Source of the DNA: Halorubellus salinus
GTDB taxonomy: Archaea; Halobacteriota; Halobacteria; Halobacteriales; Natrialbaceae
Assembly: GCF_020567525.1 (NCBI RefSeq)
Contig: NZ_JAJCVI010000001.1
Coordinates: 310,001-374,000, forward strand
Length of the DNA: 64,000 bases
Reading direction: 5' to 3'
Shown one piece after another: positions 25,631-33,748 of the stretch (position 1 is its first letter; each line of letters begins with the position of its first letter). Below the pieces are notes generated by a model, which was given only the letters and a program-made list of their open reading frames with translations, was not told the DNA's origin and made no database searches. Position numbers and translations under genes: made by a program.

Positions 25631-26485
25631 TCACCCGGTGAGGATGGAGCGGATGCGTGAGGCGAGCCCGTCGTCGCCGTCGTCCCCGTCGTCGCCGGGG
25701 TCCTGGTCGTCGTCGTCGGTGCTCTCGGGGTCGCCGCCTTCGACGTCGTCGTCGCTGTCGTTCGGTTCGTCGTCGCTGGCGAGCGCCGCGTCCTCGCTCT
25801 CGGTCGTGGACGCGTCCTCGTCGTCGTCCTCGAACGCCGCTGCGTCGACGGCGAAGTCGTCTTCGCCCTCGAAGGTCGCGGCGCGCGCGTCGAACGACCC
25901 CGGGCTGTCGTCCGTGAGCGAGAACTCGTCGTCGCTGCTCTCCGCCGCGGACGCGTCCGTGCTCGACTCGTCGGCGGTCGCCGGTTCGTTCCGGTCGGCG
26001 GTCGCCGATTCGCTCCGGTCGTTGGTCGACGAGCTATCGTCGGGCGCGAACAGCGACCCGACGTCGTCGGTCGCGTCGTCGTCTTCGGTCTCCACCCAGA
26101 GGAAGCCGTCGGCTTCGCGGCGTTCGGTGAGGAGGAGGTCGTCGAGCGCGCCCTCGTCGGCGCGGATGGCGTCGTCGATCTGGTCGACGTGCACCTCCTC
26201 CTCGTCCGCGCGAGAAATGATCTCGTCGGGTGATTCGTCCCCGAGTTCGTCGACGGCGTGTGCCTGGTCGGCGTCGTCCTGTTCGTCCCGGAGCTGCGCG
26301 AAGAGTTCGTCGGCGGTCGTGTCCTCGGCGTCCGGCGTGACCGTACCCGACCCGGGGATGACCGTCTCGTCGTCGGACTCTCCGTCGTCGATGGAGATGT
26401 CCGTCTCGTCGGTGGCGAAGAGGTCCTCCACGTCCAACGTGTCGGAGTCACCGCCGTCGGCAGTGGTTCGGGTAGATTCGGACAT
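25631..26485 (-). CDS. Acidic protein C with amphipathic C-terminus
   Basis: A 284-residue, Asp/Glu/Ser-rich protein. A segment at about 85-145 seems more structured (SPDEIISRADEEEVHVDQID, ALDDLLLTERREADGFLWVE), with DLF/DELF-type hydrophobic dots (VEDLFATDE, ADELFAQLRD, VGSLFAPDD) spaced through the acidic chain. It ends in DGLASRIRSILTG, again basic and amphipathic. ATG 26485 is the family-like start (MSESTRTTADGG); the frame is open far upstream into the next gene, but that part is antisense to it. First gene of the cluster, with a gap of 59 bp to protein B. Confidence 0.8.
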   Translation of the reverse strand: MSESTRTTADGGDSDTLDVEDLFATDETDISIDDGESDDETVIPGSGTVTPDAEDTTADELFAQLRDEQDDADQAHAVDELGDESPDEIISRADEEEVHVDQIDDAIRADEGALDDLLLTERREADGFLWVETEDDDATDDVGSLFAPDDSSSTNDRSESATADRNEPATADESSTDASAAESSDDEFSLTDDSPGSFDARAATFEGEDDFAVDAAAFEDDDEDASTTESEDAALASDDEPNDSDDDVEGGDPESTDDDDQDPGDDGDDGDDGLASRIRSILTG

Positions 26486-26608
26486 CTGGTGAGTAGTTAA
26501 CGAACCCGTTCTACGGAAAGTTAAATTTTCCCCATCCAGACCGTTCAATTTGCTGAGGTAGCGCCGGCGACCACGGCGGTTAACTGCGACGGTTCCGTGA
26601 GCGCCGGT

Positions 26609-27583
26609 ATGCGATTCGGCGTCATCTCCACGGCGAACATCGGACTGAAAGCGGTCGTTCCGGCGATAGAACGCAGCGAACACGAGGTCGCTGCCATCGC
26701 GTCGCGCGACGCGGAACGGGCGAGAGCGGTCGCGGACGAGCACGGCATCGACCGCGCGTACGGCTCCTACGAGGCGCTGCTCTCGGACGACGACGTCGAC
26801 GCGGTGTACAATCCGCTCCCGAACGCGATGCACGCCGAGTGGACGAAGGCGGCGGCGGACGCCGGCCTGCACGTCCTCTGCGAGAAGCCGCTCGCGGTCG
26901 ACGCGGCGGAGGCGCGCGACGTCGTCGCGTACTGCGAGGACGCCGGCGTGACGCTCATGGAGGCGTTCATGTACCGGTATCATCCGCGAACGCGGCGAGC
27001 GCGGGAGATAGTCACGAAGGAGCTCGACGACGTTCGTGGCGCGTACGCGACGTTCCAGTTCCCGCTACGCGGGCGTCCAGAAGACATCCGCCTCGACCCC
27101 GACCTCGCCGGTGGGAGTCTCATGGACGTCGGCTGTTACGCGGTGAACGTCACGCGGACGCTCCTCGGGGAACCGGACGCGGTGTCGGCGCGGACCGTGG
27201 ACTCGCGCGACTGCGGCGTCGACACGCACGTCGCCGCGCAGCTCGCGTACGATGGCGCGACCGCGCAGGTGTCGGCGAGCTTCGACACGCAGGACGTGCA
27301 GCGGTATCGCGTGGAGGCCGAGAACGGGTGGCTGGAGGCGCCGGCGGACGCGTTCAACCCGCGCGGGGACGAGGTCGACCTCCGGTACGCGGTCGACGGG
27401 CGGGAGGTCGTGGAGACGTTCGATGCGGGCGACCAGTACCGCCTGCAGGTCGAGCACTTCGCCGAGTGCGTCGAGCGCGGCGAGACGCCCGAGACCGACG
27501 GCGCGGAGGCGGTCGCGAACATGCGCGTCGTCGACGCGATCTACGAGAGCACGGAATCGGGCGAGCGCGTTCGACTCGACTAG
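26609..27583 (+). CDS. Gfo/Idh/MocA family NAD(P)-dependent oxidoreductase
   Basis: A 324-residue sugar or diol dehydrogenase. The N-terminal Rossmann fold starts MRFGVISTANIGLKAVVPAI; the family's EKP motif is in HVLCEKPLAVDAAEA (~90), where the Lys takes part in catalysis, followed by EAFMYRYHPR and the GGSLMDVGCYAVNVTRTLL region with Asp/His-type active-site positions. Haloarchaeal relatives include D-xylose 1-dehydrogenase (Gfo6/XacA), so an aldose dehydrogenase is likely, but no pentose genes are nearby. ATG 26609 is preferred to GTG 26597. Confidence 0.9.
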   Translation: MRFGVISTANIGLKAVVPAIERSEHEVAAIASRDAERARAVADEHGIDRAYGSYEALLSDDDVDAVYNPLPNAMHAEWTKAAADAGLHVLCEKPLAVDAAEARDVVAYCEDAGVTLMEAFMYRYHPRTRRAREIVTKELDDVRGAYATFQFPLRGRPEDIRLDPDLAGGSLMDVGCYAVNVTRTLLGEPDAVSARTVDSRDCGVDTHVAAQLAYDGATAQVSASFDTQDVQRYRVEAENGWLEAPADAFNPRGDEVDLRYAVDGREVVETFDAGDQYRLQVEHFAECVERGETPETDGAEAVANMRVVDAIYESTESGERVRLD

Positions 27584-27610
27584 GGCCTGTGCACTCGCGT
27601 TCCCCGGCAC

Positions 27611-28630
27611 TCACTCGACGATGGCGTCGAGTTCGTGGGCGACGGCTCTGGCGCGGCGGTCGTACGCGTCGGTCCCGGGTTCCGTCCAGGTGTCGAGGCC
27701 GCTGACGGCGCGGCTGATCGCGGTGAGTCGGTAGAGGTCTCGCAGGGGAACGTCGGGACCGCACGGGAGTTCGTCGTAGAGCGCGTGCTGGACGGGCGTC
27801 GGGTCGTCGACGTCGGTCGTGAGGAGGTACTCGACGTTCACCGCGGCGAACGCGACCGGGGTGACCTTCGCGCGCTCCAGGTCGACGACGCCACCGAGGT
27901 CGTCGACGGACGCGGGCGGCCGTCCGTCGAGCGCGAGGAGGTTCCCGGGCGAGAGGTCCGTGAGGACGACGGCGGGCGACGGCTCGCTCGGAAGCCGGTC
28001 TCGGTTCGCGAGGAGGTACTCGAGTGCGGCGGGGGCGACGCGCTCGATGGCGGGGTGCGGGGCGGGGGATTCGAAGTGCTTGCGTGCGTACCCGACGAGC
28101 CAGTCGTCGAACCGGTCGTGGGTCGCGACGACCCGCGGGCGGCCGTCGACCACGTCGCCGCGCTGGATGGAGCCGTAGCCGATTGCGGCCTTCCGCGGAA
28201 CAAGGTCGAACGCGGCGACGACGGCGCCGAGGAGCGAGACGCGAGCCGGGTCGGTGAGGTGCTGCGTGTCGTCGAACCCGCTGGCGAGCGGCGACCCCGG
28301 ACAGTAGCTCATCGCGACCGCCGCCGGTCGGTCGTCGCTCCCGGGGTCGAACGCGAGTATCTCCGGAACGGGCAGGGACGTGTACGCGCGGAGGGCGCGA
28401 GCGGCGGCGGCGCCACCGCGGAGGTTCGCGGCCGTCGAGAACGTCCCGACCTTCAGCACGAACCGTTCCGCGCCGGGTTCCGGTGGGTCGACGACGTAGA
28501 CGTCGTTCACGCCGTCGCCGACGGCCGTGAGCGCGCTCGCCGGGAGCGTCGCCGCGTCCGGGAGGACGTCGAGGTGCGCGAGGACGCGCCTGACGTCCTC
28601 GAGCGACAGCGGCTCGGAGCGCCGAGGCAT
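27611..28630 (-). CDS. Aminoglycoside phosphotransferase-like (APH/choline kinase fold) protein
   Basis: A 339-residue kinase-fold protein. The N-lobe glycine/nucleotide region is VGDGVNDVYVVDPP, with a Lys in FVLKVGTFS. In the catalytic loop the usual HGDxxxxN is replaced by LTDLSPGNLLA, so the His and Gly are missing but the Asp and Asn remain. The Mg-binding Asp is in GGVVDLERAKV. It probably phosphorylates a small molecule; true antibiotic resistance is unlikely from context. ATG 28630 is chosen because the frame upstream is Glu/Arg-rich and not family-like. It lies convergent with the Gfo/Idh/MocA gene and divergent from the HAD gene. Confidence 0.85.
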   Translation of the reverse strand: MPRRSEPLSLEDVRRVLAHLDVLPDAATLPASALTAVGDGVNDVYVVDPPEPGAERFVLKVGTFSTAANLRGGAAAARALRAYTSLPVPEILAFDPGSDDRPAAVAMSYCPGSPLASGFDDTQHLTDPARVSLLGAVVAAFDLVPRKAAIGYGSIQRGDVVDGRPRVVATHDRFDDWLVGYARKHFESPAPHPAIERVAPAALEYLLANRDRLPSEPSPAVVLTDLSPGNLLALDGRPPASVDDLGGVVDLERAKVTPVAFAAVNVEYLLTTDVDDPTPVQHALYDELPCGPDVPLRDLYRLTAISRAVSGLDTWTEPGTDAYDRRARAVAHELDAIVE

Positions 28631-28764
28631 GTCAGCGCGTTCGCGGACGACCCTGAAACGGGTATCGTTCTCCTCGCCCGCCGCGTCGCTCCCAGCCAGC
28701 GGCCGGTCCGGCACGGGTGCCGCGACCCCCGCGCTTACCGTGCCGTCGTGCCAACCGTCGACGC

Positions 28765-29547
28765 ATGAGCGAGTTCGACGGGGTCGTGTTCGACGTGGAT
28801 GGAACGCTCGTGCGCGGCCGGGAGCCGATTCCGGGAGCGGCCGAGACGGTGTGTGCGGTCCGCGAGTCGGGTGCGGGCGTCGCGTTCGTGACGAACAACC
28901 CGACGCGGACTCCGGAGTCGTACGTCGGGAAGCTCCGCGGTGCGGGCATCGACGCGACCGCCGACGAGGTCGTGACGAGCGGGACGTCGACGGTCGCGTT
29001 CCTCGAACGCGAGCACCCCGGCGACGCCGCGTTCGTCGTCGGCGAACAGGGCCTCGAATCCCAGCTCGCGAACGCGGCCCTCGACGTCGTCGACGACCCG
29101 ACGGCCGCGGACGGCGTGGTCGCGTCCATCGACCGCGAGTTCACGTACGACGCGCTCGCGGACGCACTCACCGCGTTCGAGTCCGGCGTCGACTGGTTCG
29201 TGGGCTCGGACCCCGACCGCACCATCCCGACCGACTCGGGGCTCGTCCCGGGGTCGGGCGCGGTCGTCGAGTCCGTCGCCGCGGTCGCCGAACGCCGCCC
29301 GGACGCCGTCCTCGGGAAACCCCATCCGTTCACGCGCGACCTCGTCTTCGACCGTCTCGGGTGTGACCCCGCTCGCGCGCTCGTCGTCGGCGACCGACTC
29401 GACACCGACGTCGCCTTCGGCGCAGGTGCGGGCGCGAGCACCGCGCTCGTCGAGACCGGCGTCGCGACGCGCGCCGACGCGGCCGCGAGCGACGTGACGC
29501 CCGACCACGTCCTCGCGGACGTCACCGGCGTCCAGACCCTCCTCTAG
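28765..29547 (+). CDS. HAD-IIA (NagD-like) phosphatase
   Basis: A 260-residue haloacid-dehalogenase phosphatase. Motif I is VVFDVDGTLVRG (nucleophile and acid Asp), motif II FVTNNPTRTPESYV, and the C-terminal motifs are LGKPHPFTRDLVFDRLG (Lys) and ALVVGDRLDTDVAFGAGAG. The cap of the C2 class lies between, as in NagD, pyridoxal-phosphate and p-nitrophenyl phosphatases. The substrate is not known. It precedes the RuBisCO gene by 78 bp in the same direction, and a link with sugar-phosphate metabolism is possible but not shown. Confidence 0.9.
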   Translation: MSEFDGVVFDVDGTLVRGREPIPGAAETVCAVRESGAGVAFVTNNPTRTPESYVGKLRGAGIDATADEVVTSGTSTVAFLEREHPGDAAFVVGEQGLESQLANAALDVVDDPTAADGVVASIDREFTYDALADALTAFESGVDWFVGSDPDRTIPTDSGLVPGSGAVVESVAAVAERRPDAVLGKPHPFTRDLVFDRLGCDPARALVVGDRLDTDVAFGAGAGASTALVETGVATRADAAASDVTPDHVLADVTGVQTLL

Positions 29548-29625
29548 CTCGCGGCGAGCGTCGACGCCCCGTCGTCCTGGAACGCCCGCGCACCTTTTTG
29601 TATTCCGCGGGAGAACCGGCGAATT

Positions 29626-30882
29626 ATGACGACCGGAATCGAGTACGACGACTTCCTCGACCTCGAGTACGAACCCCGCGACGACGACCTCGTGTGCGAG
29701 TTCACCATCGACCCCGCGGAAGGGATGACGATGGAGGCCGCAGCGAGTCGCGTCGCGAGCGAATCGAGCAACGGCACGTGGGCGGCGCTGTCCGTCGACG
29801 AGAACGAACTCACGGACCTCGGCGCGACCGCGTACATGATATCGAACGACGACCGCGTCAGCGTCGCGTACCCCGCGGCGCTCTTCGAGGACGGGTCGAT
29901 GGCGCAGATCCTCTCGTGTATCGCGGGGAACATCATGGGGATGAAGGCGGTCGACTCGATACGTCTGGAGGACTGCTACTGGCCGGAGACGATCGTCGAC
30001 GGGTTCCCGGGGCCGCAGTTCGGGACGAGCGTCGCGAGCGAGAAGCTGGACGCCGGCGACCGCCCGGTGCTCGCGACGGTCCCGAAGCCGAAGGTCGGGT
30101 TGTCGACGGACGCGCACGTCCAGATTGCCGAGGACGCGTGGCGCGGCGGCGTGGACCTCCTGAAGGACGACGAGAACCTCACCGACCAGTCGTTCAATCC
30201 GTTCGAGGAGCGCGTCGAGCGCTCGCTCGCGAAGGCCGAGGAACTCACCGAGGAGACGGGCGAGAAGAAGGACTACCTCGTGAACGTCACCGCGGAGACC
30301 GAGGAGATGATCCGGCGCGCGGAGTTCGTGCACGAGCACGGCGGCGGGTTCGTGATGGTGGACGTCGTGACGTGTGGGTGGTCTGCGGTGCAGACGTTGC
30401 GCGAGCACTGCGAGGACATGGACCTCGCGATCCACGCGCACCGGGCGATGCACGCGGCGTTCGACCGCATGGACCATCACGGCGTCTCGATGCGCGTCAT
30501 CGCACAGGTCGCGCGGCTGTGTGGCGTCGACCACATCCACACGGGGACGGCGGGCCTCGGGAAGCTCGCGAACGAGGACACGCCGGGCATCAACGCGTGG
30601 CTGAAGAGCGACCTCTACGAGCTGAACGACGTCCTACCGGTCGCCTCCGGCGGCCTGCATCCGGGCGTGACGGACGCGCTCATCGACGCGCTCGGGACGG
30701 ACATCGCCATCCAGGCCGGCGGCGGCATCCACGGGCACCCCGACGGAACGGAGGCTGGGGCGCGGGCGCTCAGGCAATCGGTCGAAGCGACGATGCAGGA
30801 CGTCCCGCTCGCCGAGTACGCCGAGGACCACGCCGAACTCGCGACCGCGCTCGAGAAGTGGGGTGCGGAGACGCCGCGATAG
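29626..30882 (+). CDS. rbcL: Ribulose-bisphosphate carboxylase, type III
   Basis: A 418-residue archaeal RuBisCO. In haloarchaea the enzyme acts in the AMP/nucleoside salvage pathway, carboxylating ribulose 1,5-bisphosphate made from AMP to two 3-phosphoglycerate. Seen: the N-terminal domain starting YEPRDDDLVCEFTIDPAEGM; the carbamylated-lysine motif GGVDLLKDDENLTDQ (~177); HAHRAMHAAFDRMDHHG; the loop-6 lysine region HTGTAGLGKLANEDTPG; and VASGGLHPG near the phosphate site. The length suits type III. ATG 29626 follows CACCTTTTTGTATTCCG, a TATA-like element ~30 bp upstream, suggesting leaderless transcription. No AMP phosphorylase or R15P isomerase gene lies in the window. Confidence 0.96.
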   Translation: MTTGIEYDDFLDLEYEPRDDDLVCEFTIDPAEGMTMEAAASRVASESSNGTWAALSVDENELTDLGATAYMISNDDRVSVAYPAALFEDGSMAQILSCIAGNIMGMKAVDSIRLEDCYWPETIVDGFPGPQFGTSVASEKLDAGDRPVLATVPKPKVGLSTDAHVQIAEDAWRGGVDLLKDDENLTDQSFNPFEERVERSLAKAEELTEETGEKKDYLVNVTAETEEMIRRAEFVHEHGGGFVMVDVVTCGWSAVQTLREHCEDMDLAIHAHRAMHAAFDRMDHHGVSMRVIAQVARLCGVDHIHTGTAGLGKLANEDTPGINAWLKSDLYELNDVLPVASGGLHPGVTDALIDALGTDIAIQAGGGIHGHPDGTEAGARALRQSVEATMQDVPLAEYAEDHAELATALEKWGAETPR

Positions 30883-31025
30883 TCCGAGGGCGCGCGTCGT
30901 CGGTCACGTATTCGTCCCCGACAGCCACGCGAAAAGGCCTTCTTCAGAGTCGTTAGCATGCCTCGTGTGCGTGAGTATCGCACGTTCGAGAGCGATTCTT
31001 TACGGCGGACCGCGTCGGTGGGCGT

Positions 31026-31199
31026 ATGCGAATCGAACACGACCCCATGCAGTGCGAGAACTGCGGCGAACTGACCCACGAGGACCTGGAGACGGTCGAG
31101 AACGTCCCGCGCCTGGACCCGGAGACGTACGCGGTCGAGGGCGAGGCGACCGAGGTGTACGTCTGCGGGGGGTGTCACGCCATCGTCGGCGTGAAGTGA
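31026..31199 (+). CDS. Small zinc-ribbon-like protein
   Basis: A 57-residue protein with two CxxC knuckles: MQCENCGEL (Cys10, Cys13) and VYVCGGCHAIVGVK (Cys47, Cys50), spaced as a small zinc ribbon. It is Glu-rich between them. ATG 31026 is used; an in-frame second Met at 31047 (MQCENC) is an alternative. It follows the RuBisCO gene after a 143-bp spacer with AT-rich promoter-like DNA (GAGCGATTCTTTACGG). Tiny haloarchaeal zinc-finger proteins of this kind are common and mostly uncharacterised. Confidence 0.75.
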   Translation: MRIEHDPMQCENCGELTHEDLETVENVPRLDPETYAVEGEATEVYVCGGCHAIVGVK

Positions 31200-31217
31200 C
31201 CCAACGGAGAGTCGCGT

Positions 31218-33023
31218 TCAGTCGTCGGCGGGCGCGGCGGGCGTGACGCTCTCGGGGTCGACGGTCGCGTGCTTCACGACCGCGTCGAAGTACTCGAGCG
31301 GGAAGCGGTCGTCGTCGGTGATGCCGCGACCGCTCGCGGCGTCGAGGTGCGTGTGGACGAATCGGCGTGCGACGAGCGCCGTCCTGGCGTCGCCGTCCTC
31401 GAGGTCGCGCTGAGCCATCTCGCACAGCAGACTCGCCGTGTAGACGTCGAAGACGTAGTCAGCGAGGTCCTTCGCCTTCAGCTGCGCTGCCTCGCCGTCG
31501 AGCGTTCCGAGGTGCGCGAGTGCCGCACCGAGTTCCGCGTACTCGCTCTCGACGACGCGCTTGGCGTCCGCGAGCGCGTCGTGCGTGGCGGTGTCGAGGT
31601 GCGACTGGATGCGTTCGAGCAACGGCTCGTGGGCGTCCTCGCGGTCGAGTGCCCGCAGGAGGTCGAGCGAGAGGATGTTCGACGTCCCCTCCCAGATCGG
31701 GAGCACCTGCGCGTCCCGCAGGAGGCGGTTCGTCACGAAGTCGTTCACGTACCCGTTCCCGCCCAGTACCTCCATCGCGTAGCTCGCCGTGTCGACCGCC
31801 ATCCGCCCGGTGCGGTACTTCGCGATGGGGACGAGCGCGCGCATCAACCGGTACGCGTCCTCGCGCTCCGCCTCGTCCGCGGCGTTCTCCCGGCGGTCGA
31901 ACGTCGCCGCGGCGTCGAACGTGAACGCGGTCGCGGCCTCGTGATCGACCGCCATGTCCACGAGGTCCTGGCGCATCAGCGGGTACTCCTCGATGGGACT
32001 CCCGAACGCCTCGCGGTTCGCTGCCTGCACCGTCGCCTCCAGGCGCGCCCGAGCGATGATACCGCACGACGCGGACGCGTTCGCGAGCCGCTCCAGGTTC
32101 AGCATGTCCGTCATGTACTTGAACCCCCGCGACTCCTCGCCGACGAGGTACCCCGTCGCGCCCGTCAACTCCACCTCGCCGGTGGGCACCGAGATGGTGC
32201 CGAGCTTGTCCTTCAGGCGACGGTAGAGCTGGTCGTTCAGCACGGGCCCCTCACCGCCGTCGACGTCGTCCCCGGCTCGCGCATCGAGTTCGTGCGGGAC
32301 GACGAACAGCGACAGCCCCTTCGTTCCCTCGGGCGCGTCCGGCGTCCGGGCGAGCGCGAGCGTCGCCTGCGCGTCGATGTTCGAACAGAACCACTTCACG
32401 CCCGTCAGCTCGTACGTTCCGGGCTCGTCGATCGGTTCGGCGACCGTCTCGGTCGCGCCGACGTCGCTCCCGCCCTGCTCCTCGGTGAGGAACATCGCGC
32501 CCTCCGAGAGCGCGTCGTAGTCGCGACTCGTCGTCTCCGCGAGGAACGACTCGAGGACGTCGCCGTCGCCGTACTTGTCGAGGACGAGCGCGACGCCCGC
32601 GGTCATCGACACCGGACAGTACAGGCCGGCGTCGCTCATCGAGAGGAGGTACCCCATCGCGAAGTGATGCGTGAACGGGAGCGGTTCGTCGCGACCCGCG
32701 GGGGCGTCGAAGACGTCCGCGACCATCCCGGACTCGTACGCGAGTCTGGCCTCCTCGTGGAGCTCCGCGGGATACCGCACGTCGTTCACGACGTCGCCGT
32801 GGTCGCCGTACGTCCGGAGCTCGGGCCCGTGGTCGTCGACGTAGTCCGCGTGGTCCGCGATGGTGTGGCCGGCGTGCTCGCCGAACGCCCGCAGGCGCTC
32901 GGTCGCGGCCGCGTGGTCGTCCCCGTCGAGGACGCGGTCGACCGCTCGCCGGAGCGTCGGGTCGTACGCGTAGTAGTTCACGTGCCGACCGCCGTCGAGG
33001 TCGGCGAAGTCCAGGTCGCTCAC
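31218..33023 (-). CDS. Acyl-CoA dehydrogenase family protein (AidB-like size)
   Basis: A flavoprotein of about 601 residues that would oxidise an acyl-CoA or a related thioester. The FAD-binding middle domain is seen (EGAMFLTEEQGGSDVGATET, GVKWFCSN), then LNLERLANASASCGIIARAR, the helical domain with GRMAVDTASYAMEVLGGNGY, and the C-terminal WEGTSNILSLDLLRALDRE. The long N- and C-terminal extensions are those of the AidB/long ACAD group. The start is uncertain: GTG 33023 (VSDLDFADLDGGRHVN) resembles relatives, while TTG 33062 and GTG 33047 are also in frame. It ends 19 bp from the small zinc-ribbon gene, tail to tail. Confidence 0.9.
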   Translation of the reverse strand: MSDLDFADLDGGRHVNYYAYDPTLRRAVDRVLDGDDHAAATERLRAFGEHAGHTIADHADYVDDHGPELRTYGDHGDVVNDVRYPAELHEEARLAYESGMVADVFDAPAGRDEPLPFTHHFAMGYLLSMSDAGLYCPVSMTAGVALVLDKYGDGDVLESFLAETTSRDYDALSEGAMFLTEEQGGSDVGATETVAEPIDEPGTYELTGVKWFCSNIDAQATLALARTPDAPEGTKGLSLFVVPHELDARAGDDVDGGEGPVLNDQLYRRLKDKLGTISVPTGEVELTGATGYLVGEESRGFKYMTDMLNLERLANASASCGIIARARLEATVQAANREAFGSPIEEYPLMRQDLVDMAVDHEAATAFTFDAAATFDRRENAADEAEREDAYRLMRALVPIAKYRTGRMAVDTASYAMEVLGGNGYVNDFVTNRLLRDAQVLPIWEGTSNILSLDLLRALDREDAHEPLLERIQSHLDTATHDALADAKRVVESEYAELGAALAHLGTLDGEAAQLKAKDLADYVFDVYTASLLCEMAQRDLEDGDARTALVARRFVHTHLDAASGRGITDDDRFPLEYFDAVVKHATVDPESVTPAAPADD

Positions 33024-33109
33024 GTCCGAGTCGACGGCAGCCAGCACAAAGTGATTTGCCAACAGGTCACGCGTTCACTGCCGTTTCGACGCGAGCAGCG
33101 CGCAGGAAC

Positions 33110-33619
33110 TCAGGCGAACTGGAGGACGCCGTACCCCGAAACCGCGGTCGCGAACACGCCGAGCGCGAACAGGAGGTAGTTCCAGACCGTGCTGTCGGCG
33201 GTGGTCAACGACACCGTGTACGTCCGCCCCGAGAGCGGCCAGAGGAGCGGGACGCCTGCTGGCGTGAGGACGTCGCCGGCGAGGTGCGCGAGGATGCCGA
33301 ACGTGCCGACGGCGAACGCGAACGCGACCGGCGTCGCGAGCTCGCTCGTCGGGAGCGGGTTCGCACCGACCTGCGATAGTGCGACGACACCGCCGGCGAA
33401 CGCGGCACCGACGAGCACGGCGAACAGGACGGTGTGCGTGACGCCGCGGTGCGTGATGCCGGGGACGCGCTGGTCGTAGTCCGGGACTCTCGCCAGTGCG
33501 AGCACGCCCGCGCCGCCGACGACCGCCAGTCCCGGTTCGCCCAGGAGCGCGAGCGCGAACCCGACGGGTGCGTACAGCAGGAGCGACACGCCGTAGTGAC
33601 CGAGCCGGTACACGACCAC
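33110..33619 (-). CDS. Metal-dependent hydrolase-like membrane protein (DUF457/YdjM type)
   Basis: A 169-residue membrane protein with four or five helices. The family's His/Asp motifs are visible: RVPDYDQRVPGITHRGVTHT (Asp, His-Arg-x3-His) and FGILAHLAGDVLTPAGVPLLWPL (His, Asp). They form the putative metal site of the YdjM/DUF457 family, some of which are induced by DNA damage in bacteria. The start may be GTG 33619 or GTG 33613. It is encoded alone, divergent from the MscS gene that follows. Confidence 0.88.
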   Translation of the reverse strand: MVVYRLGHYGVSLLLYAPVGFALALLGEPGLAVVGGAGVLALARVPDYDQRVPGITHRGVTHTVLFAVLVGAAFAGGVVALSQVGANPLPTSELATPVAFAFAVGTFGILAHLAGDVLTPAGVPLLWPLSGRTYTVSLTTADSTVWNYLLFALGVFATAVSGYGVLQFA

Positions 33620-33748
33620 CCGTTCCGCGTACTCCTACAAGAACGCTCGGCCTACTCGCAGCCGGCGTCGATGACCCGGGTCAGTTTCCGGTGACCGGTC
33701 GACGGTTCCCAGGAAACGATTAAACGACGGCGTGGCGTATCGGGTGCC

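Noticed and set aside
27611-28630. Aminoglycoside resistance gene
   Set aside because: Fold similarity only; the catalytic loop is altered and there is no resistance or mobile context.
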